The notes: a model not told the origin generated them from the sequence alone. Positions 1 through 10,344 are shown, numbered from the stretch's first letter. The stretch: 64,000 nucleotides of DNA from Callipepla californica brunnescens (GCA_023055505.1 JALIRH010000075.1:2046001-2110000), one strand, 5' to 3'. Made by a program: numbers and translations.

Positions 1-6
1 GCTCAC

Positions 7-206
7 CTGGAGGCAGTGGACATGTGCTTAGTGTTGGTGCAGATGGCGTCGATGGGGCTGTCATGCCCCTTGACGTCCCCAAGCGGGGTGAAGTTCTCCA
101 CGTTCCAGACTTGGATCACGCCTCCTCAGCAGGCACTCAGCACCGCAGGGCAGCCAGGGATGAAGGCCAGGGCACTGACCCAGTCCGTGTGCACATTCGG
201 GATCTG
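7..206 (-). pseudogene. KIF21B: KIF21B-like WD40 exon (broken)
   Basis: The minus strand encodes a WD-repeat segment of the kind at the C-terminus of the kinesin-4 protein KIF21B, with key stretches [26 protein letters not shown] and [12 protein letters not shown]. The exon has an acceptor AG just above 206 and a donor GTGAGC at 1-6. An in-frame TGA at 126-128 replaces the arginine expected between SAC and GGV, so the exon cannot be read through. In KIF21 proteins the WD40 propeller lies behind the coiled-coil stalk. The assignment to KIF21B rather than KIF21A rests on the wording of these motifs from family knowledge. Confidence 0.8.
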
Positions 207-386
207 CTTAGGCTTGGGATAGAGCAGAGAGCACCATCAGCCTCATGAATGCACACATGCAGCTTCAGGGCTTCAGATCATCACCGTTGCCCTAGTGTCG
301 ATGTGAAGCACCGAGCCGGACTCGAGACTCAGGGCTTGAATCCTGTTTTCAGAGAGTAACACAGCAACGGATGCTGCAAGCCTACG

Positions 387-562
387 TGTTGAGGTCAGGG
401 TTTTGGCGGACGGAAGATATCGTGCTGTACGGGAAGATAGGGCTACCTCTCAGCCAATAGTCTTCGTTCGTGGTGTAAGCAGACGGAGACAACATTGTAA
501 CCTCAGGTGATAAAAGTACTGTGTAGCCCACCAATAAACGCCATTTGCCGTCCACCACATTG
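387..562 (+). mobile_element. ERV-A 5' LTR (U5 truncated)
   Basis: It begins TGTTG and matches 3352-3527 closely, including the polyadenylation signal region CCAATAAACGCCATTTG and the following CCACCACATTG. After 562 the sequence leaves the LTR and runs into the gag leader, so most of U5 and any primer-binding site are missing. The AATAAACGCC R-region pattern is typical of avian alpharetrovirus-related LTRs. Confidence 0.75.
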
Positions 563-617
563 ACGGGAAACATCAGGCGCGCGCGCTCGGGAAGGGGCAG
601 AAAGAGAGAGGAATAAG

Positions 618-2081
618 GTGAACACCTCCCCAGATAGAAGGCGCGGCGAAGCAAGGGGGAGGGAGCGGCCCGCCCGAAAGGGACACAGGCGGGGCCGTAG
701 CTCAAAAAGGGAAGGTAGACGGGGCCGGAGTCAGACGGAAAAGTACCGGAGTCCGGAGGAGACCGGTCAGTCAAGTTCCAGCTCCGAGTCAGATAACACC
801 CGGGACAAGTGGCCCGTAACTGACTCCGACTCAGAGGGGTCTCCGGAGGAGACAATAGAGATAGGCAGAGTCAAAGGCCAAAATATCTGCGGCAAAGGAG
901 AACAGCGAGAGGAGGAAACTCCTCTCACAGATTGGAGAGAAATAAAGATCGCGTGCGCCGATTGGGTCCCATCATCCGCATTGGCATTCCCGGTTCGGGT
1001 GACAGACGCGGGACAAAGAGTTTACTCGCCTATAAATCCTAAAGAGGTCCAAGCAGTTGTTAAAGCGATCTCAGAAAAAGGTTTCAATTCAGCTATGGCT
1101 TCCACCCTTCTAGATGGCATTTTTGGGGGAGACGACATGCTCCCATTTGATATAAAACAGATTTGCAGAATGATTTTAGACGGATCAGGGATGATTGTCT
1201 TTCAACAAGAATGGGAGGAAAACTGTATGAGGCAATTAGCCCAAGGGGCTGCGGCAGATCATCCACTGCACGGCTCCAGCCTACAGCGGTTAATGGGCAC
1301 AGACCCAACAATGATTACACCCCAGGCACAGGCTCAGGGCCTGCGGGCCCATGAAGTCATGACAACTACCCGTGCAGCTAGAGAAGCTATCCGCACAGCC
1401 TCTAGAGTCATGGCTAAACCATCGCCATGGGCCACAATAAAACAAAGTGAGAGTGAGAGCTTCACGCAGTTCGTGGACCGCCTCCAAGTAGTGGTCGACT
1501 CCTCATCCCTGCCCCCAGAAGCAAAGGGCCTGGTCCTTGCAGACTGCCTACGTCAGCAATGTAATCAACAAACCAGAGAAATATTGCGCTCCCTGCCAGC
1601 GGGAGCAAACACAGCAGACATGGTTAAGCATGTCCTGAGAGAGGAACAGCTAACTCCGATCCAGGTGTCTGTTCAAACTGCGATAGCCAGTGTAATGATG
1701 TGTTTTAAAAGTGGCCACGCGGGCCACGTTGTAGCAAACTGCCCCCAGTCGACAGATCCACGTACAATGTCTGTTTCAGGTCAAAACCGACACAGAGGAC
1801 CATGTTGGGCTTGTAGAAAGAAAGGGCACACAGCTAAAGAATGCAGAAGCAAAATTCAGGGAAATGTGGGGGGGAGAAGGCACCTGGGCCGTGCACAGCC
1901 TTCTCCCACTTGGAACACGGGGCGGCCCAACTACACTGACCCCAGATGGGGCCGAACACTTCCAAACCTGTTGCCCCCCCAACAAGCAACCAATTTTACC
2001 GTCCAACCAGTGGCCCAGCTGGATCAGGGACAGCAGAGACCACCCTCTGGGGGTGAGACCCCAGGGTGGCCCTGGCAATAA
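618..2081 (+). pseudogene. ERV-A gag (class II, open but no ATG start)
   Basis: An open frame of 487 codons whose first in-frame start-like codon is GTG; no upstream ATG fits, so the true start is lost or elsewhere. The N-terminal third is Arg/Ser/Glu-rich (matrix/linker). The middle is capsid, with the major homology region around residues 276-297 (SFTQFVDRLQ core). The end is nucleocapsid with two zinc knuckles. The second, residues 396-409, is an intact C-X2-C-X4-H-X4-C. The first, residues 362-375, has serine in place of the second cysteine in both copies of the segment. Gag normally forms the virion shell. Here the frame overlaps the protease frame by a shift, as is usual for this class. 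The long open frame in an otherwise wrecked provirus is notable. Confidence 0.85.
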
Positions 2082-2379
2082 AGTGTATGGACCACCGCCA
2101 GTGGTGTGGGGGATGTGCTCTCTCTATAACAAACCCAATAGCACCGTCATTAATGTACCATTCTTAATCGATACTGGGGCAGATGTTACAGTCATCCCCG
2201 AAACAAACTGGCCCCCACATTGGAAACTGGAGAATGCCCCTATGGTGGGTGGGGTCGGGGGATTAACTCAAGCCCAGAAAAGCGCCTGCTCGGTGGCGAT
2301 TACGCTCCATACTGAAAAGAGATTGGAAAAGACCGTTGCACTCTTTTCTCTTCTGAAAATCAGAGTGACAAATTTATAG
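2082..2379 (+). pseudogene. ERV-A protease remnant
   Basis: A frame different from gag, open from 1864, encodes an aspartic protease N-terminal half with LIDTGADVTVIP around 2164-2199; the catalytic DTG is at 2170-2178. It runs to a stop at 2379. The flap region is poorly preserved and the rest of pol does not follow, so this is a truncated protease. Confidence 0.8.
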
Positions 2380-2395
2380 TGAGGGCCGCTACAGT

Positions 2396-2794
2396 ATGCC
2401 CACTCCCACCGATCAAGCTAGCAACTGCCCTGTTAGTGTTAAACCAATTCCCCAGGGGGGGATAGTTGGGGAAAGGGAACAGGGGTGGAGGCTGGTCTTC
2501 ATGGGCCGAGGGTACGCCGCTGTCAGAAAAGAGGGCAAAGTAAAGTGGTGCCCACTCAAGTCCATTAAACCGGACCTTTGGAGTAAAACTAATACTAACA
2601 GAAACGATAACAATAATAACAACAATAATAATTGTAATACAGTGAATCTAACAGAAATTACAAGTCTGTATTCACAGGACCAGAGCGTCGAGCACCCTCG
2701 TAACCCGCACACCGAGGTGACGAGAGAGAGCGACAACCCAACAGACATCTCATCTAAGCCTGGGAGCTCCGCATTGGCAGAATCCAGACGATGA
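2396..2794 (+). pseudogene. ERV-A pol C-terminal remnant (integrase C-domain-like)
   Basis: A 132-codon frame immediately behind the protease. The segment around residues 29-62 (WRLVFMGRGYAAV, then KVKWCPLKSIKPDL) resembles the SH3-like C-terminal domain of class II retroviral integrases. It is followed by an asparagine run from an AAC/AAT microsatellite (2590-2637). Direct juxtaposition to protease means the whole RT-RNase H-integrase core is deleted. The domain call is an inference from motif shape. Confidence 0.5.
2590..2637 (+). repeat. AAC/AAT trinucleotide microsatellite
   Basis: An imperfect run of AAC and AAT triplets inside the pol remnant. The copy 2 equivalent (about 23088-23130) is shorter by a few triplets, so the tract has changed length since the duplication. 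Confidence 0.8.
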
Positions 2795-3350
2795 CAGAAT
2801 GGCCCTAGTCATTCCTGATCATACCCTGTTACTCCCTAAGTTCGTAATATGTACTGTTGTAAAGCATAGTTTCCTCTACTTTGTAAGCGGGTGTTCCATT
2901 TGGGCTCTGCATCTCGCACTGGCCACGCGGGTGCAGTGTACAAATGGAAAAAACTGCCTTAAAAATCGGAGGGGGTCGGTGATGGATGAGAAAGGAAAGG
3001 TGCACCTTGAAGCAGGGGACGCCCTGCTGGCACCGCCTATCGCATCCACCGCCAATAGTGGTTATAAGAGTGCTGTCATTCAATGCTACCTCCAGTTATC
3101 TCCAGTTGCACTACTTCTGTTGCACTACCTCTAGTTGCACTTTGACCCCCACAAGCACTGGTTATTCTGAAGTTTACCTGTTTACAGTGCCTTCTCTTTC
3201 ATTCACGGTTCCAATGTTTATATAGTTAAATATAGTTCATATTTGTTACTTTGGTTCTGCATACTGAGTATACTGTTCCTAGTTACCTGTTGTAACAAAG
3301 GTGCCTTGCGATATACATTTGTCTATTTAGTTGAGCATGTGAAGGGGGGT
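2795..3350 (+). other. ERV-A region between pol remnant and 3' LTR
   Basis: A 111-codon open frame at 2799-3134 begins with a hydrophobic stretch that could be an env leader, but I find no CX6CC, fusion peptide or membrane anchor behind it. The remainder is AT-rich. It ends in the polypurine tract GAAGGGGGG (3341-3349) directly before the 3' LTR. Confidence 0.4.
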
Positions 3351-3351
3351 A

Positions 3352-3643
3352 TGTTGCAGTCAGGGTTTTGGCGGACGGAAGATATCGTGCTGTACAGGAA
3401 GATAGGGCCACCTATCTTCGTTCATGGTGTATGCAGGCGGAGACAACACTGTAACCTCAGGTGATAAAAGTACTGTGTAGCCCACCAATAAACGCCATTT
3501 GCCGTCCACCACATTGGCGACTGCGAGCACGTGGACCGAGCAGCCTGGGTTGGCTGCCGTGCCGTTCCGGAGAAGGGTCACCACGCCTTTGAGAGGCAAC
3601 AAAAGGTGCCCCAGGGGAAACTGGCAGTGCTGGGTGCCCTTCA
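3352..3643 (+). mobile_element. ERV-A 3' LTR
   Basis: It starts TGTTGCAG after the polypurine tract and contains the same AATAAACGCC R-region as the 5' LTR. It then continues through a complete U5 ending in CTTCA at 3643. Because U5 is complete here and missing in the 5' copy, this is the better reference for the family. Confidence 0.75.
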
Positions 3644-3828
3644 GTACGCATCTAGAGGCAACCAGAAGCACTCGGCACGTGGACTACCACATTGATTCCC
3701 AGGAGCTGGTTGCCCTCCCAGGTTAGTCCAGGGCAGCTCTGGCCCCAGGTCCCTCAGCCTTCCCCCAGACCCACGTGGAGCAGCAGTGCTGCTCCACCCC
3801 ACGTTACCCCATATGCTCCCCTCCTGAC

Positions 3829-3998
3829 CTGGATATGTTCCCGCTGCTCCAGACCCCACTTGGTCATGCCGTTGTCACTGGAGCCACTGAAGAGGACGCC
3901 TCCTTGGATGGCCAGGCACTCGATGCCATGGTAGTGAGGGAGCTCCGAGTCGTTGTGGGGCCAACAGTGCCCAGCATGCCCTCAGCAATCTCAAACAC
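3829..3998 (-). pseudogene. KIF21B: KIF21B-like WD40 exon, upstream exon (frameshifted)
   Basis: The minus strand has an acceptor (CCCCACAG ending just above 3998), an exon beginning [15 protein letters not shown], and a donor GTCAGG at 3823-3828. After GPT the frame slips by what looks like a four-base loss. The remaining WD-repeat text ([34 protein letters not shown]) is in another frame. It would splice to the exon at 7-206, whose text continues the same part of the KIF21B propeller. Both exons are therefore relics of one gene, interrupted by ERV-A. Confidence 0.8.
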
Positions 3999-4935
3999 CT
4001 GTGGGGAAAACAGTAGGTGAGCAGGTTGGAGACCCCAGATGGCTCTGGACATGGAAGTCAGCCCTTCTCAAAGAACTTGGCCACCAACCTCCACTTCTGA
4101 GGCTCAGAGCACTGAGCACACAGAAAGTAGAGAGGAACGGGTTCTGTTTGAACGGCGCTGCTTTAGTGGGTGGGTACAGTAAGCTGTGCGTACCTGCCGT
4201 GCTCACAGGGAGTTTGCATCACGGTTGAACACTGTTCTCCTGGGCACCAGGTTCACATCTCAGGCGCTTACTCCTGATGTCCGTACTTTGCAAGGGAACT
4301 GTCACTTGATTCCACAAATGCCTAACGACTTCCTGCAATCACGGAGAGCTCTGCTGCCAGTGTTGCTCAAGGATGTCACAGAAGGGAAATCCCATTTGTC
4401 GGAGACGCCATCGGAACTCATGACTGCCTTCCTCGTTTCTTCTGATGATGCTTCCCTCCTACCTTCTGCGGGACTTGCGCTCGAGCGCCAGATTGTGCTG
4501 GACGCACGTTCCAGTTGGACGGCAGTGTCTATGCCTAATATCCTACACTAAGCAGTGCCTGTGTCTAACGCTAGAACAAACCTTAAGGCCTTAAGTACCT
4601 AACACTAAAATCCTAAAGCAAGCTGTGCCTATCACAACAACAAAACTAAAAACCAGAACAAGCTACAGAATCAGCAAGTGCAGTGCTGGCACACATTTCC
4701 TGCAGCACTGATATCCAAAGACGCCCCGGATTCCTTAGGCTAGGAGGAGATGTCCAAGTGCGAAGCAAGCAGGAGAGTTCTCCACTGGAGAATGCTGGAG
4801 AGGGGAGCAAGTGTTGCTGGTTTTGGGGGCGGAGGTCTCGCCACACGTCCTTGCACCATCGGCAGAGATGTGCCACCATAGACCCCTATTCCGTTCCATT
4901 TTGCTCACTAGGAGCTTTCACACATCTTCAGAAGT
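3999..4935. other. Unassigned sequence conserved between copies
   Basis: No exon, repeat family or ncRNA that I recognise. A 121-codon frame at 4186-4551 is open in both copies but has no recognisable domain. The stretch is nearly identical to 24480-25410 (about three substitutions by eye), which makes it a good clock for the duplication. It is probably KIF21B intron or an old unnamed repeat. Confidence 0.5.
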
Positions 4936-4984
4936 CAAGCCAACCTCCCCACCTGACCAGTGGACAATCCTCATTGATTCCACT

Positions 4985-5130
4985 CTCTCCACTGACGCTC
5001 AGAGTCCCCATTGAACCCACTGACCCCAGTGTTCTCAGTGTCCCCACTGACCTCAACGTCCCCGTTGACCTCAGAGTCTCCAATTGAACCCAGTGTCCCC
5101 ATTGACATGGGGGGAACTGGGGGGAGTGGG
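4985..5130. repeat. Degenerate short tandem repeat (GTCCCCATTGAC type)
   Basis: Imperfect repeats of a 12-24 bp unit built from GTCCCC, (A/C)TGACC and TCAGTG words. The same tract occurs at 29026-29170 in copy 2. No coding role is apparent; open frames on both strands are by-products of the repeat. Confidence 0.6.
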
Positions 5131-5595
5131 TCCAGGGATACTGGGAGGAAACTGGAACATCCATTCAAACCATCCTTTTCAGCTTTAGGAGCACAGCTAT
5201 GGAGAATGCAGCAGCATCTGTTCTTAAAGGAGAAGACAGAAAGCCACACACTGAAATCTGAAATCTGATTTCTGGCCACATCTTCGAATTCAGAAAGGAG
5301 CTGCAAGTGTGGTGGCACACGATGGCAACTGTCATGCAAAAAGAGCTGGGATTATGGCTTTGATCCTAGCCATGCTTTTATCGTTCTCTGTGGTAAACGA
5401 TTTCATTCATTCGAGTTCCACTGAGGAATGATTCTGATTGGTTTCTGTTTTCAGCTGCATAAGGATGTGTCTCAGTGTAGGATATAAAAGAGGATATCCA
5501 GAGTGAACTGCCCGAAGTTTGCCTGAAGATTGAGGAGGGGAATTGAAGAGAGAAATGGAGAGCTGAGCAATCACCAGCTGCATGAATTTTAATAT
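5131..5595. other. Unassigned sequence
   Basis: AT-rich sequence without a recognisable gene, present in both copies. A TATA-like GATATAAAAGAGG lies near 5490, but nothing downstream looks transcribed. Confidence 0.4.
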
Positions 5596-5985
5596 GAGCA
5601 AGGGTTAGATTCTGCACCTGGAATGGGACGGCCCTGTCTGTCCGTACAGACTGGGGGACAAGGGCTGGGGAGCAGCTCCAGGAAAGGGACCTGGGGGTTC
5701 TGGTCAGTGTCGAGTTGAACGTGAGCCAGCAGTTTGTCCTGACAGCCAAAAAAGCCAACCATCCCCTGGGATGCTTCAGGGCCAGCCCTGCTGTGTGAGA
5801 GAGAAGGGATCGTCCCGCTCTGCTGTGTGCTGGTGCAGCCTCACCTCTAGCACTGGGTACAGCTTGGGTGCCACAGTTTAAGGACATCAAACTATCGGAG
5901 TGCATCTATAGGAGAGCTATGAAAATGGTGAAGTGTCCAGTAGAGAGAAGTACGAGGAATGGCTGAAGTTGCTCGGTTTGTTTAT
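5596..5985 (+). mobile_element. CR1 LINE fragment
   Basis: The plus strand reads as the C-terminal part of CR1 ORF2 in broken frames, with stretches such as VSQQFVLTAKKAN and CFRASPAV followed by VREKGSSRSAVCWCSL. Both ends are truncated. It abuts ERV-B gag on the right, and the same fragment lies at 29632-30022. Confidence 0.75.
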
Positions 5986-6121
5986 GCTGGGCATAACGGA
6001 GGGGAAAGCACGTATCATCATCTACAGCTCCCTCCCAGGAACCCTGATTGTCAGTGGACAAGGACTCACTGTGTTCCAGGATGCTCAGAGAAGTCTCCAG
6101 TCCAAGGAAACTTTCTGTGCT

Positions 6122-7448
6122 GTTTTTGAGAGCTTCCGATGTACATCGGCTGTACACCTTACTTTCTCAGGATCACGGTCCTGGTGTGGATTGTTAGGGA
6201 CGAAACTGGGATCGTACAGCATCTCTACTACAGCCATTTCTCTCAAAAATTGGATGCCCTTCTCCACAGTATTCCATCTTTCCACCTTCGGCTCCAGATC
6301 ATCTTTGTAAGGAAATCTCCCCTTTACAGCCACTAGTACTGGCTCCCAGAGGGTAGCAACTCCACTCAGACATCTACTAATCCCTCTGTCGATAGCTGGG
6401 TCTCGAGCAATGCTTCCCACTTGGCGGGCTTCGTTGCCATCTAGGGACACGCTGCTGGCACCGTTGTCCCAACACCGCAGCAACCAGGTGACAACAGGTT
6501 CATCCGAGCGCCGTACAAACTCCTTTCTGGAACCTTGGATTTCAGTCATCTTTAAGGGATGAGGAATAGTGGTAACAGTGATTTCTTCATCATCACTGTC
6601 CTCTCCATGTCTCACAATTTTCTTAGTGGCCTTTCTAGGTGGTGGTGGTGGTGGTGCTGAGGAGGGCCCCTCACCTGGATCTTCCTCTTCTTTCTCTGCT
6701 TCTTCTTCTTTCCGTTCTAGGCGCGAGGACACTCGTTTCCACTTCTGGCCTTCCACAGGGGCAACTGACATTGATGCCAGTGCTTCCTGTGATCGATCAG
6801 GTCTAACTTCGAGGTTTCCATTTTTGCTTTGGACCTCGGTTTGGAAACCATTTCTTTCCAGATTATCAAGTATAGCTCGATAAGCACAAGCCAAACAATC
6901 CGTTCCTTCCCAGATCTTCCTGAGACTCATGACTCCTTACCTAAACACTCACTGAATTTCTCAGGATCCCACAGGTGCTCAAGATCAAAATCTCATAGCA
7001 CCGGGGGTCCCCACGCTTCTAATTTCTTTCCTCATTTTTCCCACCTTCCCTGCCATTCAACACTCTCTGGTTTTGAGGAAGGCTTCCTCCACGCGATATA
7101 AAATCCTATTGTAAGGAATACATTCAGGAAAACGGATAACACAGTTGGCAGGCTGGCATCCTGAACACAGGTAAAGACCTGAAAAGAGTACCTGGGAACC
7201 AATCCAAATGCCGTATAATCTGTCACGTTAGCCAGGGTGTTTAGGGAGGAGGGAGGTAACCCCATCAGCACACTAAAGTAGCTGTATGCATATATGACTC
7301 CGGTGTTGAACATGAGGAGCTTAAAAAGACGCCAACGTGCTCCAAGGTACATGAAAACCCTTAGTGCCAGTTTTACAATGGAGTACAAATACTGCATAGC
7401 CCGCATTCTCCGCCAATAATTAGTCACGGCCCAGGCCCAAGGGCACAA
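6122..7448 (-). pseudogene. ERV-B gag (tRNA-Ala-primed family), copy 1
   Basis: The minus strand encodes an unusual Gag. Its first part (7448-7032) holds hydrophobic helices (for example FKLLMFNTGVIYAYSYFSVL). This is followed in another frame (6930-6085) by a linker rich in Glu/Lys and proline runs, then capsid-like sequence beginning MTEIQGSRKEFVRRSDEP with WLLRCWDNGASSVSLDG. The frame breaks between the two parts and the gene is cut at its 3' end near 6122, where it joins CR1-flanking sequence. A better preserved relative is ERV-G at 27428-28525. No pol is attached. Confidence 0.75.
7398..7415 (-). other. Degenerate primer-binding site (tRNA-Ala type)
   Basis: On the minus strand TGGCGGAGAATGCGGGCT differs at three positions from the ERV-G site TGGTGGAGGATGCGGGCA (28517-28534), which matches the 3' end of vertebrate tRNA-Ala(AGC). 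An LTR-like end (CCGTGAC) lies a few bases upstream. The gag ATG is inside this site, as in ERV-G. Confidence 0.65.
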
Positions 7449-7573
7449 CCGCCCCGCTCGGTGGGGAGGTCAGGATGTCACAGGCAGGCTCCAAGATGCC
7501 CGACTCCCCTGCATCCTCTTTCCAAAGCTTATCTCTGTGCAAGGACAGACAAATACACCAAACAATGGCCGAG
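7416..7573 (-). mobile_element. ERV-B 5' LTR remnant (possible)
   Basis: Sequence 5' of the ERV-B primer site on the minus strand, ending CCGTGAC as the ERV-G LTR does. The rest is GC-rich and does not clearly align to the ERV-G LTR, and it meets ERV-C at about 7574. Confidence 0.35.
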
Positions 7574-7979
7574 TGTTAAAGGAAGGGGCCGGAGGGGAAT
7601 GTTTATGCTGAAAGTGTAAAACAGGCATTTGAAAGTCGTGACCCTGGATCTGAGCCGAACGCGGTGACGGGATGCTAAGCGGGCTATTTGCCAGTGTGTA
7701 GATAACAACCATTCGTTGTTGCTTCGATGACTGAGGGATTTCTGATTATTTGGTATTTGTGTGATCAGCGAAGCGTCACGGAAGGGTGTGAGCCTGCAGT
7801 ACTCAGCCAGTGAGGAACCAGGGGAGAAGGAGATAAGCGTTGGGCAATAGGGGATAAAAGATGGAACGCTCTTGTCTGTGTGCGCTCCCTGTTTATGGTG
7901 CGCCCGCCATCGCAATTGCGAATAAACTCGGCTTTCTCAGAGGCATCGTCCTGAAAAAAACATTTGGATATTTCCAACA
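7574..7979 (+). mobile_element. ERV-C LTR-like sequence
   Basis: The plus strand starts TGTTAAAGG and ends CCAACA. It carries a TATA-like GGGATAAAAGATGG (7849-7862) and a polyadenylation signal GCGAATAAACTCGG around 7918-7931, spaced as in class I LTRs. No primer site follows directly, so the right boundary is uncertain. The copy 2 equivalent is 31611-32016. Confidence 0.6.
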
Positions 7980-8430
7980 GTCCCACCACCAGCCGTTGGG
8001 TGCTGTCAGCTACACTGCTGTCCAGCCAACAGCCATCGGCATTCACTTCCATTGCTGTCCAGTCAGCAGCTGTTGCGGTCCATCATTGTAGTGGGATTGC
8101 CTGGTCACAGCCTGAACCAGTGAATGAGCATCTGAGTGAGCGGAGCGGAGGAGCCCAGGTCCACCCGCCCTCTCGCTCTCTCCTTCTCGGTGGTGCTTCC
8201 GGAGGTGCTTCCGGGAGCACAGATCCGCTCAGAGCCTGCGCGGGTTGCCCCCCCTCTCTCTGGCTCTCTTCCTTCCGGCGCGCCTGCGTTCAAACGAGAG
8301 GCGGCTGCGTTCCTCCGCCTAAACGGTCGCCGGGAGGGGTGAGTTCATTCCCCCTTATCTGTAACATCTCTTTCTGTAGCACCTCTACCTCAAATAAAAA
8401 CTCTGTCACCGCCTTTGCTTGCTTTGCGCT
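7980..8430 (+). other. ERV-C leader or second LTR-like part
   Basis: GC-rich sequence with short tandem GGTGCTTCCGG words, a splice-donor-like GAGGGGTGAGTT at about 8333-8344 and a second AATAAA at 8393-8398. It may be the U3-R-U5 of a longer LTR that ends before the tRNA-Arg-like site at 8431, or a leader. No coding frame is convincing. Confidence 0.35.
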
Positions 8431-8446
8431 TGGCGAGCCAGGCAGC
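8431..8446 (+). other. Possible primer-binding site (tRNA-Arg-like)
   Basis: TGGCGAGCCAGGCAGC matches the complement of the 3' end of vertebrate tRNA-Arg(ACG) at most positions, including the leading TGG. It lies just upstream of the gag-like ATG at 8473. The preceding base pair is not the CA expected of an LTR end, so this is tentative. Confidence 0.4.
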
Positions 8447-8472
8447 CTAATACCTTTTAAAAAACATTCACT

Positions 8473-8843
8473 ATGACCCTTCTAAGTAACATCGTGGGGT
8501 GGTTTCCACAGGAAAAGACCACCCCCTTAAATGACCTTTTGCCCGGTCATATCCCGGGATTTCTAGGATCCCCATACCACGGGGTTGCTGCTATTATTGA
8601 AAAATGGGGCCCCCTGCGAGACGGAGGAAACCTCCTTGAATCCCTGTCCCGACTAGCTGACTATTTTCTCTCTCTGACTGAAAACGTACTGACTACTCGG
8701 GAGCAGCAATTAGCTGCGTCTACGGTGGCATGGCCGCTGCTGATAGCCTTAAACCAGATGAACACATCTGAAGGGGGTCTGCTTGATGAAAATCAACTCT
8801 TGCATGACCGTATCGAAGAATTAGAAAAACAAATTGCAGTTTT
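8473..8843 (+). pseudogene. ERV-C gag N-terminal ORF, truncated by CR1
   Basis: An ATG-started frame (MTLLSNIVGWFP) of about 124 codons. It is helical and ends in a coiled-coil-like stretch (DENQLL, RIEELEKQI). It is cut at 8844 where a minus-strand CR1 3' end begins, and the last few codons of the open frame come from CR1. Position behind an LTR and possible primer site suggests Gag, but I find no family hallmark. The copy 2 frame (32510-32880) is equally open. Confidence 0.5.
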
Positions 8844-10330
8844 CATAGATTCATAGATTCATTACGTTGGAAAGGACCTACAAGATCATCTAGTCCAACC
8901 ATCCTCACACCACCATCCCTACCCACCAAGCTACTAAAATTGTCCTCAAATCTAATCTAAATCTTCCCTGGTGCAACTTGTGGCCATTCCCTCTTGTCCT
9001 GTCATTAGTTACCTGGGAGAAGAGGTCAACCCCCTCCTCACCACAGCCTCCCTTCAGGAAGTGGCAGAGTGCGATGAGGTCTCCTCTGAGCCTCCTTTTC
9101 TCCAGGCTAAACAATCCCAGCTCCCTCAGCTGCTCCTCGTAAGACTTCTGCTCCAGACCCCTCACCAGTTTTGTTGCCCTTCTCTGAACACGCTCCAGGG
9201 CCTCAATGTCTCTCTTGTAGTGAGGGGCCCAACACTGAACACAGTACTCGAGGTGCGGCCGCACCAGAGCTGAGTCCAGGCGATGATCACCTCCCTGCTC
9301 CTGCTGGCCACACTATTCCTAATACAGGCCAGGATGCCATTGGCCTTCTTGGCCACCTGGGCACACTGCCGGCTCATGTTGAGCCGAGCATCAACCAACA
9401 CCCCCAGGTCTTTTTCCTCTATACACTCCTCAAGCCATTCTGCCCCAAGCCTATAGCATTGCATGGGGTTATTGTGGCCAAAGTGCAGGACCCGGCACTT
9501 GGCCTTATTGAACCTCATTCCATTGACCTCAGCCCAGCTGTCCAGCCTATCCAGATCCCGCTGAAGGGCCCCCCTACCCTCAGGCAGATCAACACATCCT
9601 CCCAACTTGGTGTCATCCGCAAACTTACTGAGGGTACACTCAATCCCCTCATCCAGGTCATCAATAAAGATATTAAACAGTATGGGCCCCAATACCGACC
9701 CCTGGGGGACACCACTCGTAACGGGACACCAGCTGGACTTAACTCTATTAACCACTACCCGCTGGGCACGGCCCTCTAGCCAATTCTCGTGAACCTGTCC
9801 GCACCACGGGCTGCCAGTTTCCCCAGGAGAATACTGTGGGAGACCGTGTCAAAGGCTTTGCTGAAGTCCAGGTAGACTACATCAACAGCCTTCCCCTCAT
9901 CCACCAGTCTGGTCACCCAGTCGTAGAAGGAGATGAAGTTGGACAAGCACGACCTGCCCTTTGTGAACCCATGCTGGCTGGGTCTGATCCCCTGGTTGCC
10001 ATGCACGTGCCGTGTGATCTCCCTCAAGATCAACCGCTCCATAACTTTCCCTGATACCGAGGTCAGGCTGACAGGCCTGTAGTTCCCCAGATCTTCCTTA
10101 CGGCCTTTCTTGTAGATGGGAGTCACATCGGCAAGCCTCTAATCTTGCGGGACCTCTCCAGGTGACCAGGAATGCTGATAGATGGCAGAAAGCGGCTTGG
10201 CAATCACCTCTGCCAGCTCCCTCAGCACCCTTGGGTGGATCCCATCTGGCCCCATGGACTTGCGGCAGTTCAGATGGAGGAGTGTCGGTGTGTCCGACAC
10301 CTTCTTGTCTTGCGACAGGTTCCTAAAGGG
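8844..10330 (-). mobile_element. CR1 LINE, 5'-truncated, copy 1
   Basis: The 3' end lies at 8844, with the CR1-type tail of ATGAATCT repeats read on the minus strand. ORF2 reverse transcriptase is readable in several frames: [67 protein letters not shown] and the catalytic [10 protein letters not shown] (about 9625). Frameshifts and stops disable it. Compared with copy 2, about 115 bp are missing after 8937, between short A-rich matches. The 5' truncation point is somewhere in 10280-10345, adjoining ERV-D gag. Confidence 0.9.
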
Positions 10331-10344
10331 GTTAGAACCTCCTG

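Larger units (their letters stand above)
387..3643 (+). mobile_element. ERV-A: alpharetrovirus-like defective provirus, copy 1
   Basis: An internally deleted provirus lying in the intron between the two KIF21B-like exons. Order: partial 5' LTR, gag, protease, a short piece resembling the integrase C-terminus, an unassigned stretch, a G-rich polypurine tract (3340-3350), then the 3' LTR. RT, RNase H and most of integrase are absent. TACG is found just before the 5' LTR (383-386) and just after the 3' LTR (3645-3648), possibly a trace of the target-site duplication. The provirus is present in both large copies, so it predates the duplication. Confidence 0.85.

Noticed and set aside
4186..4551. 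A 121-codon frame conserved in both copies
   Set aside because: The copies are too recent for conservation to mean anything, and no domain is recognisable; left as unassigned sequence.
9171..9779. A plus-strand frame of 202 codons
   Set aside because: Antisense shadow of the CR1 RT frame on the minus strand.
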